Notes: a model not told the origin generated them from the letters alone. Positions 28,914 to 38,473 are shown, counted from the first letter of the stretch. The stretch is 64,000 nucleotides of DNA from Gammaproteobacteria bacterium (GCA_016194635.1 JACQBC010000014.1:17609-81608), one strand, 5' to 3'. Numbers and translations: made by a program.

Positions 28914-29897
28914 GTGAATACACCATCCAGTTATCTACTATCGATTGTTATTCCGGCCTATAACGAGCAAGAAGTCCTGCCGGAATTTCACAAACGTTTG
29001 AGCACCGTACTGGATACACTTGAATTGCCAAGTGAAATAATTTATGTCAACGATGGCAGCAGCGATCAGACCCTACAGGTACTCGAGACCTTGTACCAGA
29101 CGGACCCGCGCATGGCGATCGTCGATTTGAGCCGTAATTTCGGCAAAGAGATCGCCCTGACCGCGGGCATGCACAAGGCCCAAGGCGACGCGGTAATTGT
29201 GATTGACGCCGATTTGCAAGACCCCCCGGAATTAATCCCACGCCTGATCCAGGAATGGCAACAAGGCGTCGACGTGGTGTACGCCAAACGCGCCCGCCGT
29301 GAGGGTGAGACCCCGCTGAAGAAACTCACCGCGTCGATTTTTTATCGTCTGATGCAACGGCTCAGCCGAGTGAAACTACCGCAAGATACCGGCGATTACC
29401 GGCTGCTGAGTCGGCGCGCGGTGGATGCGCTCAATAGCCTGAGCGAACATCACCGTTTCATGAAAGGGCTGTTTACTTGGATCGGCTACTCGCAAAAAGC
29501 CGTGTTGTACGATCGTGACCCGCGCTATGCCGGCGAAACCAAATGGAATTACTGGAAGTTATGGAACTTCGCCCTCGAAGGGATTACCTCGTTCACCACC
29601 GCGCCGCTAAAATTCGCCACCTATATTGGTCTGCTGACCGCGGCGGCGGCGTTTATATACGGCATGTTTATGATGGTCCGCACCTGGTTCTTCGGTAATC
29701 CGGTGCCAGGCTACCCGTCCTTGGTGGTGATTATTTTATTCTTAGGCGGTGTGCAATTGATGTCGATCGGTATCCTGGGTGAATACATCGGCCGGATTTT
29801 CAACGAGACCAAGCGGCGGCCGCTGTATTTTATCAACCGGTTTCAATCGCGCCGGACGACCGCTCACATTCGTAATCATTCCCAAGATCAATCCTAA
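28914..29897 (+). CDS. Polyprenyl-phosphate glycosyltransferase (GT2, GtrB/DPM1-like)
   Basis: A 327-aa enzyme that loads a sugar onto undecaprenyl phosphate at the cytoplasmic face. The GT2 domain (1-230) has SIVIPAYNEQE, the donor site VIDADLQDPPELI with a DxD motif, and QDTGDYRLLSRRAVD. Two C-terminal membrane helices follow (about 237-262 and 270-295), as in GtrB. It is followed 2 bp later by a GtrA-family flippase and then by a multi-pass GT-C-type protein. That trio is the layout of Gtr-type O-antigen or core modification systems. The sugar is unknown. Confidence 0.92.
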   Translation: MNTPSSYLLSIVIPAYNEQEVLPEFHKRLSTVLDTLELPSEIIYVNDGSSDQTLQVLETLYQTDPRMAIVDLSRNFGKEIALTAGMHKAQGDAVIVIDADLQDPPELIPRLIQEWQQGVDVVYAKRARREGETPLKKLTASIFYRLMQRLSRVKLPQDTGDYRLLSRRAVDALNSLSEHHRFMKGLFTWIGYSQKAVLYDRDPRYAGETKWNYWKLWNFALEGITSFTTAPLKFATYIGLLTAAAAFIYGMFMMVRTWFFGNPVPGYPSLVVIILFLGGVQLMSIGILGEYIGRIFNETKRRPLYFINRFQSRRTTAHIRNHSQDQS

Positions 29898-29899
29898 GC

Positions 29900-30316
29900 G
29901 TGCGGTTCTCCCTCGCCAACCCCACCCTGCGGCAATTCCTGGCGTTTGCGACGCTGGGGGTTATCGGGACCGCCGCTCACTATGCTACCTTGGTGGTGTG
30001 TGTTGAGGGGTTGAAGTTAACACCACTGATTGGGTCCACCCTGGGTTTTATGGTGGGCGCGATCATTAATTATTTGCTCAATTATTATTTAACGTTCCGC
30101 AGCACCAAGCAGCACCGCGATACCCTGGGAAAATTCATGCTGATCGCCGCGGTGGGAATGGGGATCAACAGCCTGATCATGTTGCTGGCCTTAAACGTAT
30201 TGATGCTTTATTATTTGCTCAGCCAGGTGCTGGCGACGGTACTGGTGTTAATTTGGAACTTCACCATCAATAAACTCTGGACCTTCGCTGATCACCCGAA
30301 CAATCATCGAACTTAA
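29900..30316 (+). CDS. GtrA-family membrane protein (lipid-linked sugar flippase)
   Basis: A 138-aa protein with four predicted membrane helices (about 15-35, 40-60, 75-97, 103-125). It has the GtrA-family hallmarks FLAFATLGVIGTAAHYATL, GFMVGAIINYLLNYYLTFRS and the C-terminal WNFTINKLWTF. GtrA proteins are thought to flip undecaprenyl-phosphate sugars to the periplasm. It starts with GTG 2 bp after the GtrB-like gene, so co-translation is likely. Confidence 0.93.
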   Translation: MRFSLANPTLRQFLAFATLGVIGTAAHYATLVVCVEGLKLTPLIGSTLGFMVGAIINYLLNYYLTFRSTKQHRDTLGKFMLIAAVGMGINSLIMLLALNVLMLYYLLSQVLATVLVLIWNFTINKLWTFADHPNNHRT

Positions 30317-30333
30317 GCTTAGCTTACGACCTC

Positions 30334-31923
30334 ATGCGCCTATCCGCCTCTTTCAGCTCTACCACGTTTGATAATCCCCATGCTGTGCGCTATCAACTGA
30401 GTCTCGCTGGGATTCTGCTCGCGGGTCTGGCCTTGCGAATGTACGCGGCGCTGGTCGGCGAGGGTTATCACTACTTCGCCATCGGCGATGAAATCCTGGG
30501 ATATGAATATGCCTTGGGATTTTTGCACGGCGACAGCTTCGCCTATTACTTGCAACAACCCACCTTTGCGGGCGGACAATCCCCAGGACCCACCTGGACG
30601 TTAATCTGGGTGGGATTGCTCAAGCTCGGCGGCGGCTCGGTGCATCGCGCCATTGCCTGGATGGCGGTATTTAACAGTTTGGGTGTATTTTTGGTGTACC
30701 GGCTCGCGCGGCAATTTTTACAACCTCGTTTTGCATTGTTAGCCTGTTTGTTGTTCGCGCTGGGTCCCTGGCCGGTATACCACTCCGCGGGGATCTGGAA
30801 CCCGATGACCCTGGTGGTGGTGGGCTGTGGATTATTTCTGAGTTTATGGCGGGTAACGCGGGCACCCGATTCAAAATGGATTGTACTGGTGTGTTTCATT
30901 GCCATAGTCCTGCCGCAATTTCATATGATCGGGTTGTTTTATCTACCCGCGGTGGCATTCATGCTATGGATCAGTCCCGCGCGCCTGCACCGCGCTGGCT
31001 TCATTGTGGGTAGTGTCTTGGGCATGGCCATGTATCTGCCGTATTTAATTGGCGAGTTCACCCACGGTTGGTCCAATACCAAACACATTCTTGCGGGTAA
31101 TGATCCCTTCACCTTTGGGGTGTTTAAAATCATCAGCGCGCCGCTAACCGTGCTCTCCAACTTTCCCGGCCGGTGGGTGAGCGATGATTTACCTGAAACC
31201 ATCGACTTCGCCACGCAGTGGTTTGGATCTTCCGCGTTGCTGTTAACCTTGAATCTGTTGTCGTTTCTGGTGGCGATCGTCAGCCTGGTTTTTTTCTTCA
31301 CCCATTTCGCGCGGGCTATAAAATCCGCGCGGGGTTCGTTGCGCGCGGCCTTTGCGCAACAACCCGCCGTGATTTATATCGGCCTGATGCTATTGTTACC
31401 GGTACTGCTGTTTACGCTCACCGGACACAATTTCAGTACCCGTTATACCGTGCTGACGTATCCACTGCTGTTTTTATTGCCGGCGTATTTTATCCAGCAT
31501 GCCACTCCCAATGGTTGGCGGCGATTTGTGGTCTACGTGTTGCCGCTTAACCTTGTTGCCGGTATTTATCTGTGCATCGCGTTTTATACCCACGTCAATC
31601 ACTTGATTAATAATGGTACCTATCTGGCCTGTAGTTTTCATAAATTAGAATCCTTGCGCGCCATCATAAAAACCCACGCCGGTGATAACGCCTGGGTACA
31701 AATCGATAACAGCCGTTATGGCGATCACGCCGCGATCGATAAAGAATATATCGGTGGTAATGCCTTGATGCAGTATTTTAAGGTGTATGAAAAATATCTG
31801 GGGCATCCTGGCGCGCCACCCGCTATTACCAAGACGTATCGTGTCGATCACGACACCCATCCCGAAATCAACCCGCAACGCATCGCGTACCGAGGCAATG
31901 GGGTGATTATTTACTTGGAGTGA
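30334..31923 (+). CDS. Multi-pass GT-C-type glycosyltransferase (GtrC/ArnT-like), putative
   Basis: A 529-aa integral membrane protein with about 10-11 hydrophobic segments over residues 20-420 and a periplasmic C-terminal tail of about 100 residues. An acidic motif (AIGDEILGYEYALG) lies in the first extracytoplasmic loop. That position and layout fit GT-C enzymes of the PMT/ArnT superfamily, which use lipid-linked sugars in the periplasm. It follows the GtrB- and GtrA-like genes and is the likely transferase of that trio, decorating the LPS core or O-chain. The family assignment rests on topology, the acidic motif and context, not on a close match. Confidence 0.72.
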   Translation: MRLSASFSSTTFDNPHAVRYQLSLAGILLAGLALRMYAALVGEGYHYFAIGDEILGYEYALGFLHGDSFAYYLQQPTFAGGQSPGPTWTLIWVGLLKLGGGSVHRAIAWMAVFNSLGVFLVYRLARQFLQPRFALLACLLFALGPWPVYHSAGIWNPMTLVVVGCGLFLSLWRVTRAPDSKWIVLVCFIAIVLPQFHMIGLFYLPAVAFMLWISPARLHRAGFIVGSVLGMAMYLPYLIGEFTHGWSNTKHILAGNDPFTFGVFKIISAPLTVLSNFPGRWVSDDLPETIDFATQWFGSSALLLTLNLLSFLVAIVSLVFFFTHFARAIKSARGSLRAAFAQQPAVIYIGLMLLLPVLLFTLTGHNFSTRYTVLTYPLLFLLPAYFIQHATPNGWRRFVVYVLPLNLVAGIYLCIAFYTHVNHLINNGTYLACSFHKLESLRAIIKTHAGDNAWVQIDNSRYGDHAAIDKEYIGGNALMQYFKVYEKYLGHPGAPPAITKTYRVDHDTHPEINPQRIAYRGNGVIIYLE

Positions 31924-32285
31924 TATTTAGCACCAACCGCTTCGTGGATTAGCAGCGGAACAGGTATTCCCCCTGCCACGCCTCATGATACGCCGTGAAT
32001 ACCGCCCTCGGCAATTGCTCCTGGCATTGCTCTACCGGGCATCCATGCCCTCGTGCAGACTCGAGGGCGGCAGTCGTTCACAACATCCTGTCTAACGCGA
32101 CACTAGCACATCCTCGTGCGTCGTCCCTGCCGTCGACGGTCAGGTGGTTGGGAGGGGAAGCCACCAGCCTCGCATGCTACTAATGGTCAACCCTGACCCA
32201 AATCGGATTTGGACCAACATAACTAGTTTTCCTATTCCGCGTTATGTATTAGAAATAGCTAGTCAGGCTTTTACTAATGAGGCGT
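31924..32285. repeat. Intergenic DNA with degenerate copies of the repeat core
   Basis: No gene is visible here. At about 31990-32060 the sequence runs GCCGTGAATACCGCCCT then GGGCATCCATGCCCTCG. At about 32115-32140 it has CGTCCCTGCCGTCGACGG. These are diverged versions of the two halves of the core found in the inverted-repeat elements at 32286, 35594 and 42451. Short local palindromes such as GGGCATCCATGCCC are present. The last 15 bp (ACTAATGAGGCGT) recur at 62285, next to another partial copy. Confidence 0.5.
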
Positions 32286-32391
32286 ATGGAAAGGATACCC
32301 CCCACCACGACCGTCCGCCGCAGGGATGCTGCTGTCGAGTCTACAGGGAGGTATTTACGGCGTGTCTTGGTGGGGGGGGGATCCTTTCCAT
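32286..32391. repeat. Inverted-repeat element A (variable arms, conserved core)
   Basis: The left arm (32286-32311) and right arm (32364-32391) are near-perfect inverted copies beginning ATGGAAAGGAT followed by a C-run and ACCA(C/A)GAC. They enclose a 52-bp core. Read on the minus strand the core carries GTAAATACCTCCCTGTAG and GCATCCCTG, shared with elements B and C, while the arms are unrelated to theirs. The right arm and part of the core lie inside the 3' end of the GT9 gene that ends at 32341. Confidence 0.85.
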
Positions 32392-33399
32392 GTGACTCAG
32401 TAATAATACGCTGCTTACGGCGGTATACACGTCATCAACCGCCGGTATCGAACCATCGGGGTTGAACACCGCTTCGTGTAGCGCGTACTTGGGCCAATAA
32501 CGGTACGGCACAGTGGAAAAAAATATCCCGACGGTGGAGGTTTGGGCTGCGATCGCCAGGTTACGCACGCCGGTGTCGTTGGCTATCACCACCCGCGCGC
32601 CCTTGATCAACCCCGTGGTTTCTTCCAACGAGGTGGGTTTTATAGCCACTACATTGGAATAATTGCGCAGTGTTTGCATCATGGGATCGATGCTCTCCCA
32701 GGCCATTACCCCCTGTAAGACAAAGTGGTCCAGCTGCGGATAGGCCACCGCCAGGCGTTCGATCAATTGGGTGTAATGGGCCTGCGGCCAACATTTACTG
32801 CCGACCGAGGCGGTTGGGAAATACACCATGTAGGGTTTGTGATGCACACGCGCTGGACCGGGTAAATCAAATACCAAGGGCGCGCGGGGTTTAAAACCCA
32901 GCAGTCTTAACATATCCAGCATGGTCTCGGCTTCAAATTGAAAATCGGAGCGCCATACCACCGCGTCGAAAAACACATAACGTTGCCAGGGCCGGTAGGG
33001 GAATCCGACTTTAAGCTTGGCCTGACTCAATAAGCACAGCCAGTGTGAACGCGTGGTGCTGGCCTGATCAAAAATAATATCCTGTGGGCCCAGGGCTTGG
33101 GCGCGACGGATCTGTTCGCGCACTGACACCTGGCGTTGATCGCTGCCGTACATGGTATGAACCTGGTCCACCAAATCGACCGGGGCACCGTAGGTGTAGT
33201 GACTTACCATGCTCAGGGTAAGCTGTGCATTGGGGAAACAGCGCCTTAACTCCAATAAAAAGGGCCGCAACAATACCATGTCCCCCAAGGCGGCATGTCG
33301 GATCACGGCGACCCGCCGCACCTGCGCCGGTATGAGGTCGGTTATAATCCGTTTGGCCTTCGCCGAGGCCCAGGCGCCGCGCTCGAACCAGAATTTCAT
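32341..33399 (-). CDS. Glycosyltransferase family 9 (heptosyltransferase-like)
   Basis: A 352-aa GT9 protein. The N-terminal motif VAVIRHAALGDMVLLRPFL and the C-terminal VVIANDTGVRNLAIAAQTSTVGIFF correspond to the acceptor and nucleotide-sugar sites of ADP-heptose LPS heptosyltransferases. The usual DSGxxH is here DTGVRN, so the family's conserved His is replaced; this may reduce or change activity. The last 17 codons, from about HMERIPPPPR to the TAG stop, lie inside inverted-repeat element A. The original C-terminus has thus been replaced by repeat sequence. It is divergent from the next GT9 gene. Confidence 0.85.
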   Translation of the reverse strand: MKFWFERGAWASAKAKRIITDLIPAQVRRVAVIRHAALGDMVLLRPFLLELRRCFPNAQLTLSMVSHYTYGAPVDLVDQVHTMYGSDQRQVSVREQIRRAQALGPQDIIFDQASTTRSHWLCLLSQAKLKVGFPYRPWQRYVFFDAVVWRSDFQFEAETMLDMLRLLGFKPRAPLVFDLPGPARVHHKPYMVYFPTASVGSKCWPQAHYTQLIERLAVAYPQLDHFVLQGVMAWESIDPMMQTLRNYSNVVAIKPTSLEETTGLIKGARVVIANDTGVRNLAIAAQTSTVGIFFSTVPYRYWPKYALHEAVFNPDGSIPAVDDVYTAVSSVLLLSHMERIPPPPRHAVNTSL

Positions 33400-33449
33400 A
33401 GCTAATACATCACGTGACCTTGATGTGTATGATCATATATCATCAGCCC

Positions 33450-34499
33450 ATGCCGCACAGCGCTGCCCCGCTAAAAAAACTATTGATTGTCCGCAATGAT
33501 AAGCTCGGCGATTTCATGCTCAGTCTGCCCACCTTGGCGCTATTGCGGGCGGCCTTACCCGCCACCGAACTCGAGGTTTTATTGCCCGAATACACCCGCG
33601 AGATTGCCCTGGCCAGCGGTTATATCGACGCGGTCATTCACGACCCCGGCCACAACGCACCGCCCGGACATTACCGTGCGCTGCGGCAACAGCTAAAACT
33701 GGCGCGCTACGATGCGGTGCTGACCCTGTTCTCCACCACCCGTATCGGTTGGTGTGTGTACCATGCTGGGATTCCCTACCGCCTCGCCCCCGCCACTAAA
33801 CTCGCGCAATTTTTTTATAACCGGCGTTTAATCCAACACCGTTCACAGTCCACCCAGCCCGAGTTTGCGTACAACCTTGAGCTGGGGAAAAAATTATTAC
33901 GCGATTTTGGTGTCACTATCCCCACTCACCTGCACGGTCCGTATTTGCACTTCCCGCGTAATGACATCGAGGCGCTTAAACACCAATTTCTGCAGCCGCA
34001 CGGCATCGATCCAAAACAACCGCTGGTGTTTATCCACCCAGGCAGCGGTGGTTCGGCGGTAAATTTATCGCTGGGCCAATACGCGCGTCTGGCGCATAGC
34101 CTGGCGCAACAAGCGCCGGTTAGCTTTGTGTTCAGCGCCGGTCCAACTGAAATCGAAACAGCGCAAGCCCTCGGGGCGATGCTCAAGGGCATCCCGCATG
34201 TGATCTATCACTCCACGCACGGTCTGGTCTCGTTCGCCAGGCATATCGCCTGCGCCGACGTATTTATCAGTGGTTCGACCGGACCGCTGCATATTGCGGG
34301 AGCGTTAAATCGGCCCACAGTGGGGTTTTATCCCAACCGCCGCTCCGCCACGGCACTGCGCTGGCAAACCCTCAGCGAGGCCGATCGCCGCCTGGCCTTT
34401 TCACCGCCGCCCGATAGCGGCGCGGAATCCATGTTGGAAATTGATGTAGAACACTGCGCGCAGGAAATTACACAACGGTTGCAACGGTTCTTGAGTTGA
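33450..34499 (+). CDS. Glycosyltransferase family 9 (heptosyltransferase-like)
   Basis: A GT9 enzyme of about 349 aa. The N-terminal motif is LLIVRNDKLGDFMLSLP, the central PLVFIHPGSGGSAVNLS starts the second Rossmann domain, and ISGSTGPLHIAGALNRPTVGFY is the nucleotide-sugar site with its conserved His. I place the start at ATG 33450, eight residues before the first conserved motif. In-frame GTG 33414 and ATGs at 33423 and 33429 are alternatives, and none has a strong ribosome site. It converges on waaF. It probably extends the heptose or outer-core region; the acceptor is unknown. Confidence 0.85.
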   Translation: MPHSAAPLKKLLIVRNDKLGDFMLSLPTLALLRAALPATELEVLLPEYTREIALASGYIDAVIHDPGHNAPPGHYRALRQQLKLARYDAVLTLFSTTRIGWCVYHAGIPYRLAPATKLAQFFYNRRLIQHRSQSTQPEFAYNLELGKKLLRDFGVTIPTHLHGPYLHFPRNDIEALKHQFLQPHGIDPKQPLVFIHPGSGGSAVNLSLGQYARLAHSLAQQAPVSFVFSAGPTEIETAQALGAMLKGIPHVIYHSTHGLVSFARHIACADVFISGSTGPLHIAGALNRPTVGFYPNRRSATALRWQTLSEADRRLAFSPPPDSGAESMLEIDVEHCAQEITQRLQRFLS

Positions 34500-34518
34500 A
34501 GAAGCGTTAACAACACGC

Positions 34519-35532
34519 CTATTTTGCTATATGCTTAATAGCGATCAATACTTCATCCACTGAAATTCCTTTTAAACAATTGTAGTGTCCATAGCGGCAG
34601 GTGCGAGCAAAACACGGGCTGCATTCCAATCGATGATAAATAACCTGGGCCCGATCGGTCAGTGGCGGCGTGTAGTCTGGCGTGGAAGAACCGTAGATCG
34701 CCACCACCGGCACACCGGTTGCCGCCGCGATATGCATCAATCCTGAATCATTGGTGATCGCCACGTGGACCAAGGCCAGCAAATCAACCGCGTCCACCAA
34801 AGTTGTTCGTCCACATAAATTACTTACCGCGGGTAGTCCCAGCGCGATTTGGTCTCCAAGCGTTCTTTCTTTCGCGGAGCCCAGTATCCACACGTTGTTA
34901 TTTACCTCCACCAAGCGCCGCGCCAAGTTTCGATAGTATTCAACCGGCCATTGCTTAGCGGGTCCGTATTCTGCCCCCGGCATTAATGCCACGATCGGCC
35001 GCTGTGTGGTTAAATTCAGTTTCGCTAATAGACCCTGCTGATTGGTCCGATCCACCGTGAGTCGCGGTTTAGCGATCGGTGCTGGTTGTGGTGTATCCTG
35101 GGGATATCCCAGCGCCACAAAACGCTGTACGGTTTGCGTCAGCCGTGACGGATCCATGGGACGCATCTCATTGATCACCCCATAACGCATTTCACCGCGA
35201 TAACCGCGGCGTTGCGGCACCCCGGCAAACCATGGAATCAGGGCTGATTTAAACGAACGCGGCAATACAATCGCGAGATCATAGGCTTGGTTGCGCAATT
35301 TCCGCGCCACCCGCCAACGTACTCCCAACCCCAGTTGCTGATGACCTATTGGTAATTCAATGCCGTGGCGCACCTGTGGCATTCGTGCAAGCAGCGGTAA
35401 TGACCACGCTGGCGCTGCCACATCGATCAAACATGCCGGGTGGACTTGGTGTAAACTGAGATACAAACTCTGCGCCATCACCATATCGCCGACCCAGGCC
35501 GGGCCGATGATTAGAATCTGAAATGGGATCAT
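34519..35532 (-). CDS. waaF: ADP-heptose:LPS heptosyltransferase II
   Basis: A 337-aa GT9 enzyme that adds the second heptose of the inner core. The N-terminus ILIIGPAWVGDMVMAQSLY is the diagnostic WaaF motif; PRSFKSALIPWFAGVPQRRGYRGEMRY and NDSGLMHIAAATGVPVVAIYGSS also match. I start it at ATG 35532. The upstream in-frame ATG at 35541 is possible. The frame continues further to 35664, but only into inverted-repeat element B, so that extension is artefactual. A Cys-rich tail (LECSPCFARTCRYGHYNCL) is usual for WaaF. It is near hldD and hldE, which make its donor. Confidence 0.95.
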   Translation of the reverse strand: MIPFQILIIGPAWVGDMVMAQSLYLSLHQVHPACLIDVAAPAWSLPLLARMPQVRHGIELPIGHQQLGLGVRWRVARKLRNQAYDLAIVLPRSFKSALIPWFAGVPQRRGYRGEMRYGVINEMRPMDPSRLTQTVQRFVALGYPQDTPQPAPIAKPRLTVDRTNQQGLLAKLNLTTQRPIVALMPGAEYGPAKQWPVEYYRNLARRLVEVNNNVWILGSAKERTLGDQIALGLPAVSNLCGRTTLVDAVDLLALVHVAITNDSGLMHIAAATGVPVVAIYGSSTPDYTPPLTDRAQVIYHRLECSPCFARTCRYGHYNCLKGISVDEVLIAIKHIAK

Positions 35533-35593
35533 GGGTGACATACGGGATATTTCGTGGTACGTGCATAAATCTGTTGCTGCGCGATTCGCTGGT

Positions 35594-35713
35594 AATTCGT
35601 GGTGAGGAGGTTCCGGGGCGGTTGTGACACGCACGAATACATCCCTGTAGCTCGGCGGCGGCATCCCTGGCGCCGACGGTCACAACCGCCCCGGAACCTC
35701 CTCACCACGAATT
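35594..35713. repeat. Inverted-repeat element B (35-bp perfect arms, 50-bp core)
   Basis: The arms at 35594-35628 and 35679-35713 are perfect 35-bp inverted repeats starting AATTCGTGGTGAGGAGG on the left. The 50-bp loop contains GAATACATCCCTGTAGCTCG, GGCATCCCTGG and CGCCGACG. The loop is the same core as in element A and the arms are unrelated. The element fills the gap between waaF and hldD, both on the minus strand. Transcribed from hldD, it would form a very stable hairpin and could limit read-through into waaF. Confidence 0.93.
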
Positions 35714-35741
35714 TAGCGGACAGAACCAAACTTAACCCGTA

Positions 35742-36689
35742 TTACTTTTGTGCTACCAGCCACTGCATATATTCCTTCACACCCTGTTCAACCGTCTTAA
35801 ACGGCTGATCGTAGCCGGCATTGCGTAATGCGCTGATATCAGCCTCGGTAAAACTCTGGTAGCGGCCTTTTAAAGGTTCGGGAAAGGGAATGTACTCGAT
35901 TTGGCCATGCCCGTGAACCTTAATCACTGTATTGGCCACGTCGTTAAAAGGCTGGCTGCGGCCGGTGCCTAGATTAAATATTCCGGACCTGGTTGGATTT
36001 TCCATGAACCATAAATTGACGTTAACACAATCGCCCACGTAAACAAAATCGCGGCGCTGTTCGCCGTTGCCATAACCATCACAGCCCTCGAATAACCGAG
36101 CCTTACCCGCGCTATTAATTTGATTGTTGACATGAAACGCCACGCTCGCCATGCTGCCTTTATGCGCTTCGCGCGGGCCGTAGACATTAAAATAGCGGAA
36201 ACCGACAATTTGGCTTGGTGTGTTTTTCAAATAACGCCGCGCGTATTGATCAAATAAAAACTTAGAGTAACCGTATACATTCAAAGGCTCTTCGTGCTCA
36301 CGGATTTCTTTAAAGACACGGCCAGCACCATAAACCGACGCCGATGACGCATACAAATAGGAAATTTTATTATCCATGCAGTAGTGTAATAAAATTTTGG
36401 AGTATTCGTAATTATTTTGCATCATGTAATGGCCATCCCACTCGGTGGTAGAGGAACAGGCGCCTTCATGGAAGATCGCCTGTACTTTGCCGAACCGCTC
36501 GGCGTTTTTTACCCGGCGTAAGAATTCTTCTTTATCCAAGAAATCGGCGATTTCGCAGTCGGCGATATTTTTAAACTTTACCCCGTTCTTAAGGTTGTCG
36601 ACCACAATGATATCGCGTTCACCACGCGCATTGAGTGTTTTTACAATATTACTGCCGATAAACCCGGCGCCGCCGGTGACTATGATCAT
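35742..36689 (-). CDS. hldD: ADP-L-glycero-D-manno-heptose 6-epimerase
   Basis: A 315-aa short-chain dehydrogenase-type epimerase that converts ADP-D-glycero- to ADP-L-glycero-D-manno-heptose, the donor for WaaC/WaaF. The NAD(P) site is [13 protein letters not shown] at the N-terminus. The catalytic YxxxK motif is in [26 protein letters not shown] and [18 protein letters not shown] are typical of HldD. Length matches the family. It lies downstream of hldE on the same strand, 65 bp away, so donor synthesis is probably one transcript. Confidence 0.97.
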   Translation of the reverse strand: MIIVTGGAGFIGSNIVKTLNARGERDIIVVDNLKNGVKFKNIADCEIADFLDKEEFLRRVKNAERFGKVQAIFHEGACSSTTEWDGHYMMQNNYEYSKILLHYCMDNKISYLYASSASVYGAGRVFKEIREHEEPLNVYGYSKFLFDQYARRYLKNTPSQIVGFRYFNVYGPREAHKGSMASVAFHVNNQINSAGKARLFEGCDGYGNGEQRRDFVYVGDCVNVNLWFMENPTRSGIFNLGTGRSQPFNDVANTVIKVHGHGQIEYIPFPEPLKGRYQSFTEADISALRNAGYDQPFKTVEQGVKEYMQWLVAQK

Positions 36690-36754
36690 AGTGCCTCTTT
36701 TGGTTTAACGTTTTCCCTGTGTCTTTCCCGGAAAGAACAGACACATGGGGATTT

Positions 36755-38185
36755 CTATTTTACGCGTTGCAAAATGGTTTTGATGATATCCGAGGTCGAA
36801 TGCCCTGCTACAAAGGGCACTATCCGTACCTGGCCGCCATGTTCGATTACACATTTTCCGCCCGCGACTTGCTCGGGTGTATAATCGCCGCCCTTGACTA
36901 AAATGTTAGGTACTACCTTACAAATCAATCTTTGCGGGGTGTCTTCGCTAAAGGACACGATCCAATCCACACATTCCAGCGCGGCCAACATCGCCATCCG
37001 GTGGGCAAGATCATTGATGGGCCGGTGTTCGCCTTTGAGTTTGCGCACCGAGGCATCGGCGTTGACCGCGACGATCAACCGATCGCCCAATGTGCGTGCC
37101 TGTTGTAAATAACTGACATGACCGGGATGGAGGATATCAAAACAACCGTTGGTCATCACCACGGACTGACCTTGTAGCTTGGCGTGCTCCACCAGCGCTA
37201 TGAGTTTGGCTTCATCCACTACCCCTCGCTCCAAGGGTAACTCCTCACGCATGGCGCGTTGTAATTCCACCGGCGACACCGTAGCGGTACCGAGTTTACC
37301 TACAACCAGCCCCGCGCCAAAATTCGACAAGGCGGTGGCCTCGTCCAAGGGTACACCCGCCGCCAGGGCCGCCGCCAAGACCGCGATAACGGTGTCACCC
37401 GCACCGGTCACATCAAATACTTCCCGCGCCTTGGTGGGCAAATGTAAGGGCGCGGCCTCACGCTGCAATAAGGTCATGCCTTTATCGCTGCGTGTCACCA
37501 GCAGGGCTTGCAGGTTGATTTTTTTAATCAATGCCATACCCCGTTCGATGATCTGCGCGTCCGTGTCGCAACGCCCAACCACCGCTTCAAATTCATGTAG
37601 ATTGGGTGTAATCAAGGTCGCATTGCGATACGGTTCAAAATCGGTACTCTTGGGATCGATCAATACCGGGATGTTTTGTTTGCGCGCGGCGGCGATCAAT
37701 TGTGGTACTTGTGACAGGGTGCCTTTGCCATAATCGGATAACACTACGACACGCGCCGCGCGCATGGCATCACTGGCACGGCCCAGCAGCTTTTCATGCG
37801 CGGCATGATAAAACCCGTCTTCAAAATCCAGACGGATCAATTGCTGATGACGGCTTAAGACCCGTAGTTTGGTGATGGTCGTGCCGTGGGGGATGCGTTC
37901 AAAATGGCACACCACGCCGGCGGTTTCCAGTAAGGACTGCAATTCGCCGGCCACGTCATCGTCGCCGGTGTAACCCACCACTTGCGCGGTTGCGCCTAAG
38001 GCGGCGATGTTCAGTGCGACATTGCCCGCACCACCGGCGCGTTCCTCCGCGCCACGCACCAGCACCACCGGTACCGGTGCTTCGGGCGAGATACGCGAAG
38101 TATCGCCGTGCCAATAACGGTCCAGCATCAAGTCACCGATCACCAGTACATTGGCCTGGGTAAAATCTGGAATGCTGCGTTGCAC
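36755..38185 (-). CDS. hldE: Bifunctional heptose 7-phosphate kinase / heptose 1-phosphate adenylyltransferase
   Basis: A 476-aa bifunctional enzyme. The N-terminal ribokinase-like domain (about 1-318, with [15 protein letters not shown] and the catalytic [17 protein letters not shown]) phosphorylates D-glycero-D-manno-heptose 7-phosphate at C1. The C-terminal nucleotidyltransferase domain (about 340-476, [17 protein letters not shown] with its HxGH motif) makes the ADP-heptose. The full two-domain form is the enterobacterial-type arrangement. With hldD it supplies ADP-heptose to the four GT9 proteins in this locus. Confidence 0.97.
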   Translation of the reverse strand: MQRSIPDFTQANVLVIGDLMLDRYWHGDTSRISPEAPVPVVLVRGAEERAGGAGNVALNIAALGATAQVVGYTGDDDVAGELQSLLETAGVVCHFERIPHGTTITKLRVLSRHQQLIRLDFEDGFYHAAHEKLLGRASDAMRAARVVVLSDYGKGTLSQVPQLIAAARKQNIPVLIDPKSTDFEPYRNATLITPNLHEFEAVVGRCDTDAQIIERGMALIKKINLQALLVTRSDKGMTLLQREAAPLHLPTKAREVFDVTGAGDTVIAVLAAALAAGVPLDEATALSNFGAGLVVGKLGTATVSPVELQRAMREELPLERGVVDEAKLIALVEHAKLQGQSVVMTNGCFDILHPGHVSYLQQARTLGDRLIVAVNADASVRKLKGEHRPINDLAHRMAMLAALECVDWIVSFSEDTPQRLICKVVPNILVKGGDYTPEQVAGGKCVIEHGGQVRIVPFVAGHSTSDIIKTILQRVK

Positions 38186-38287
38186 TTGGAACCCTCACCC
38201 TAACCCTCTCTCTCAGAGAAGAGGGGGAAATTTAGTTATTACAATTCCCACTCCCCGCCGGGAGAGGGGATCACGTCAAACCGATGG

Positions 38288-38473
38288 TTAATCTTTTAAT
38301 TCGTACAGCGCGCCGCAGTATGGGCAACGCACGGTCCCTTTATCTTCTATCGGCAGGTACACTCGTGGATGCGAATTCCACAAGGTCATGCTGTCCATAG
38401 GACAATGCAGGGGCAGGTCTTTGCGGGTGACCTGGTAACATTTTTCAGCGTTCGCGGTTTGTTTGGGTTCCAT
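38288..38473 (-). CDS. zf-CHCC family zinc-finger protein
   Basis: A 61-aa zinc-binding protein (66 aa if the in-frame ATG at 38488 is used). The CHCC ligands are visible: HCPMD, SHPRVYL and CPYCGALYEL. The family relates to the small zinc subunit of mitochondrial complex I (NDUFS6-type), but the bacterial free-standing proteins have no assigned role. It is commonly found next to ilvE in gammaproteobacteria, as here, where it starts 10-25 bp after the ilvE stop on the same strand. Confidence 0.9.
   Translation of the reverse strand: MEPKQTANAEKCYQVTRKDLPLHCPMDSMTLWNSHPRVYLPIEDKGTVRCPYCGALYELKD

Noticed and set aside
35541..35664. N-terminal extension of waaF
   Set aside because: It lies partly in inverted-repeat element B and encodes no similarity; the WaaF start motif begins at 35532.
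38186..38287. CCCTCACCC/CTCTCTC-rich spacer with a weak palindrome between hldE and the zf-CHCC gene
   Set aside because: Similar C-rich spacers are common in bacterial genomes, and no terminator with a T-run or regulatory motif can be supported.
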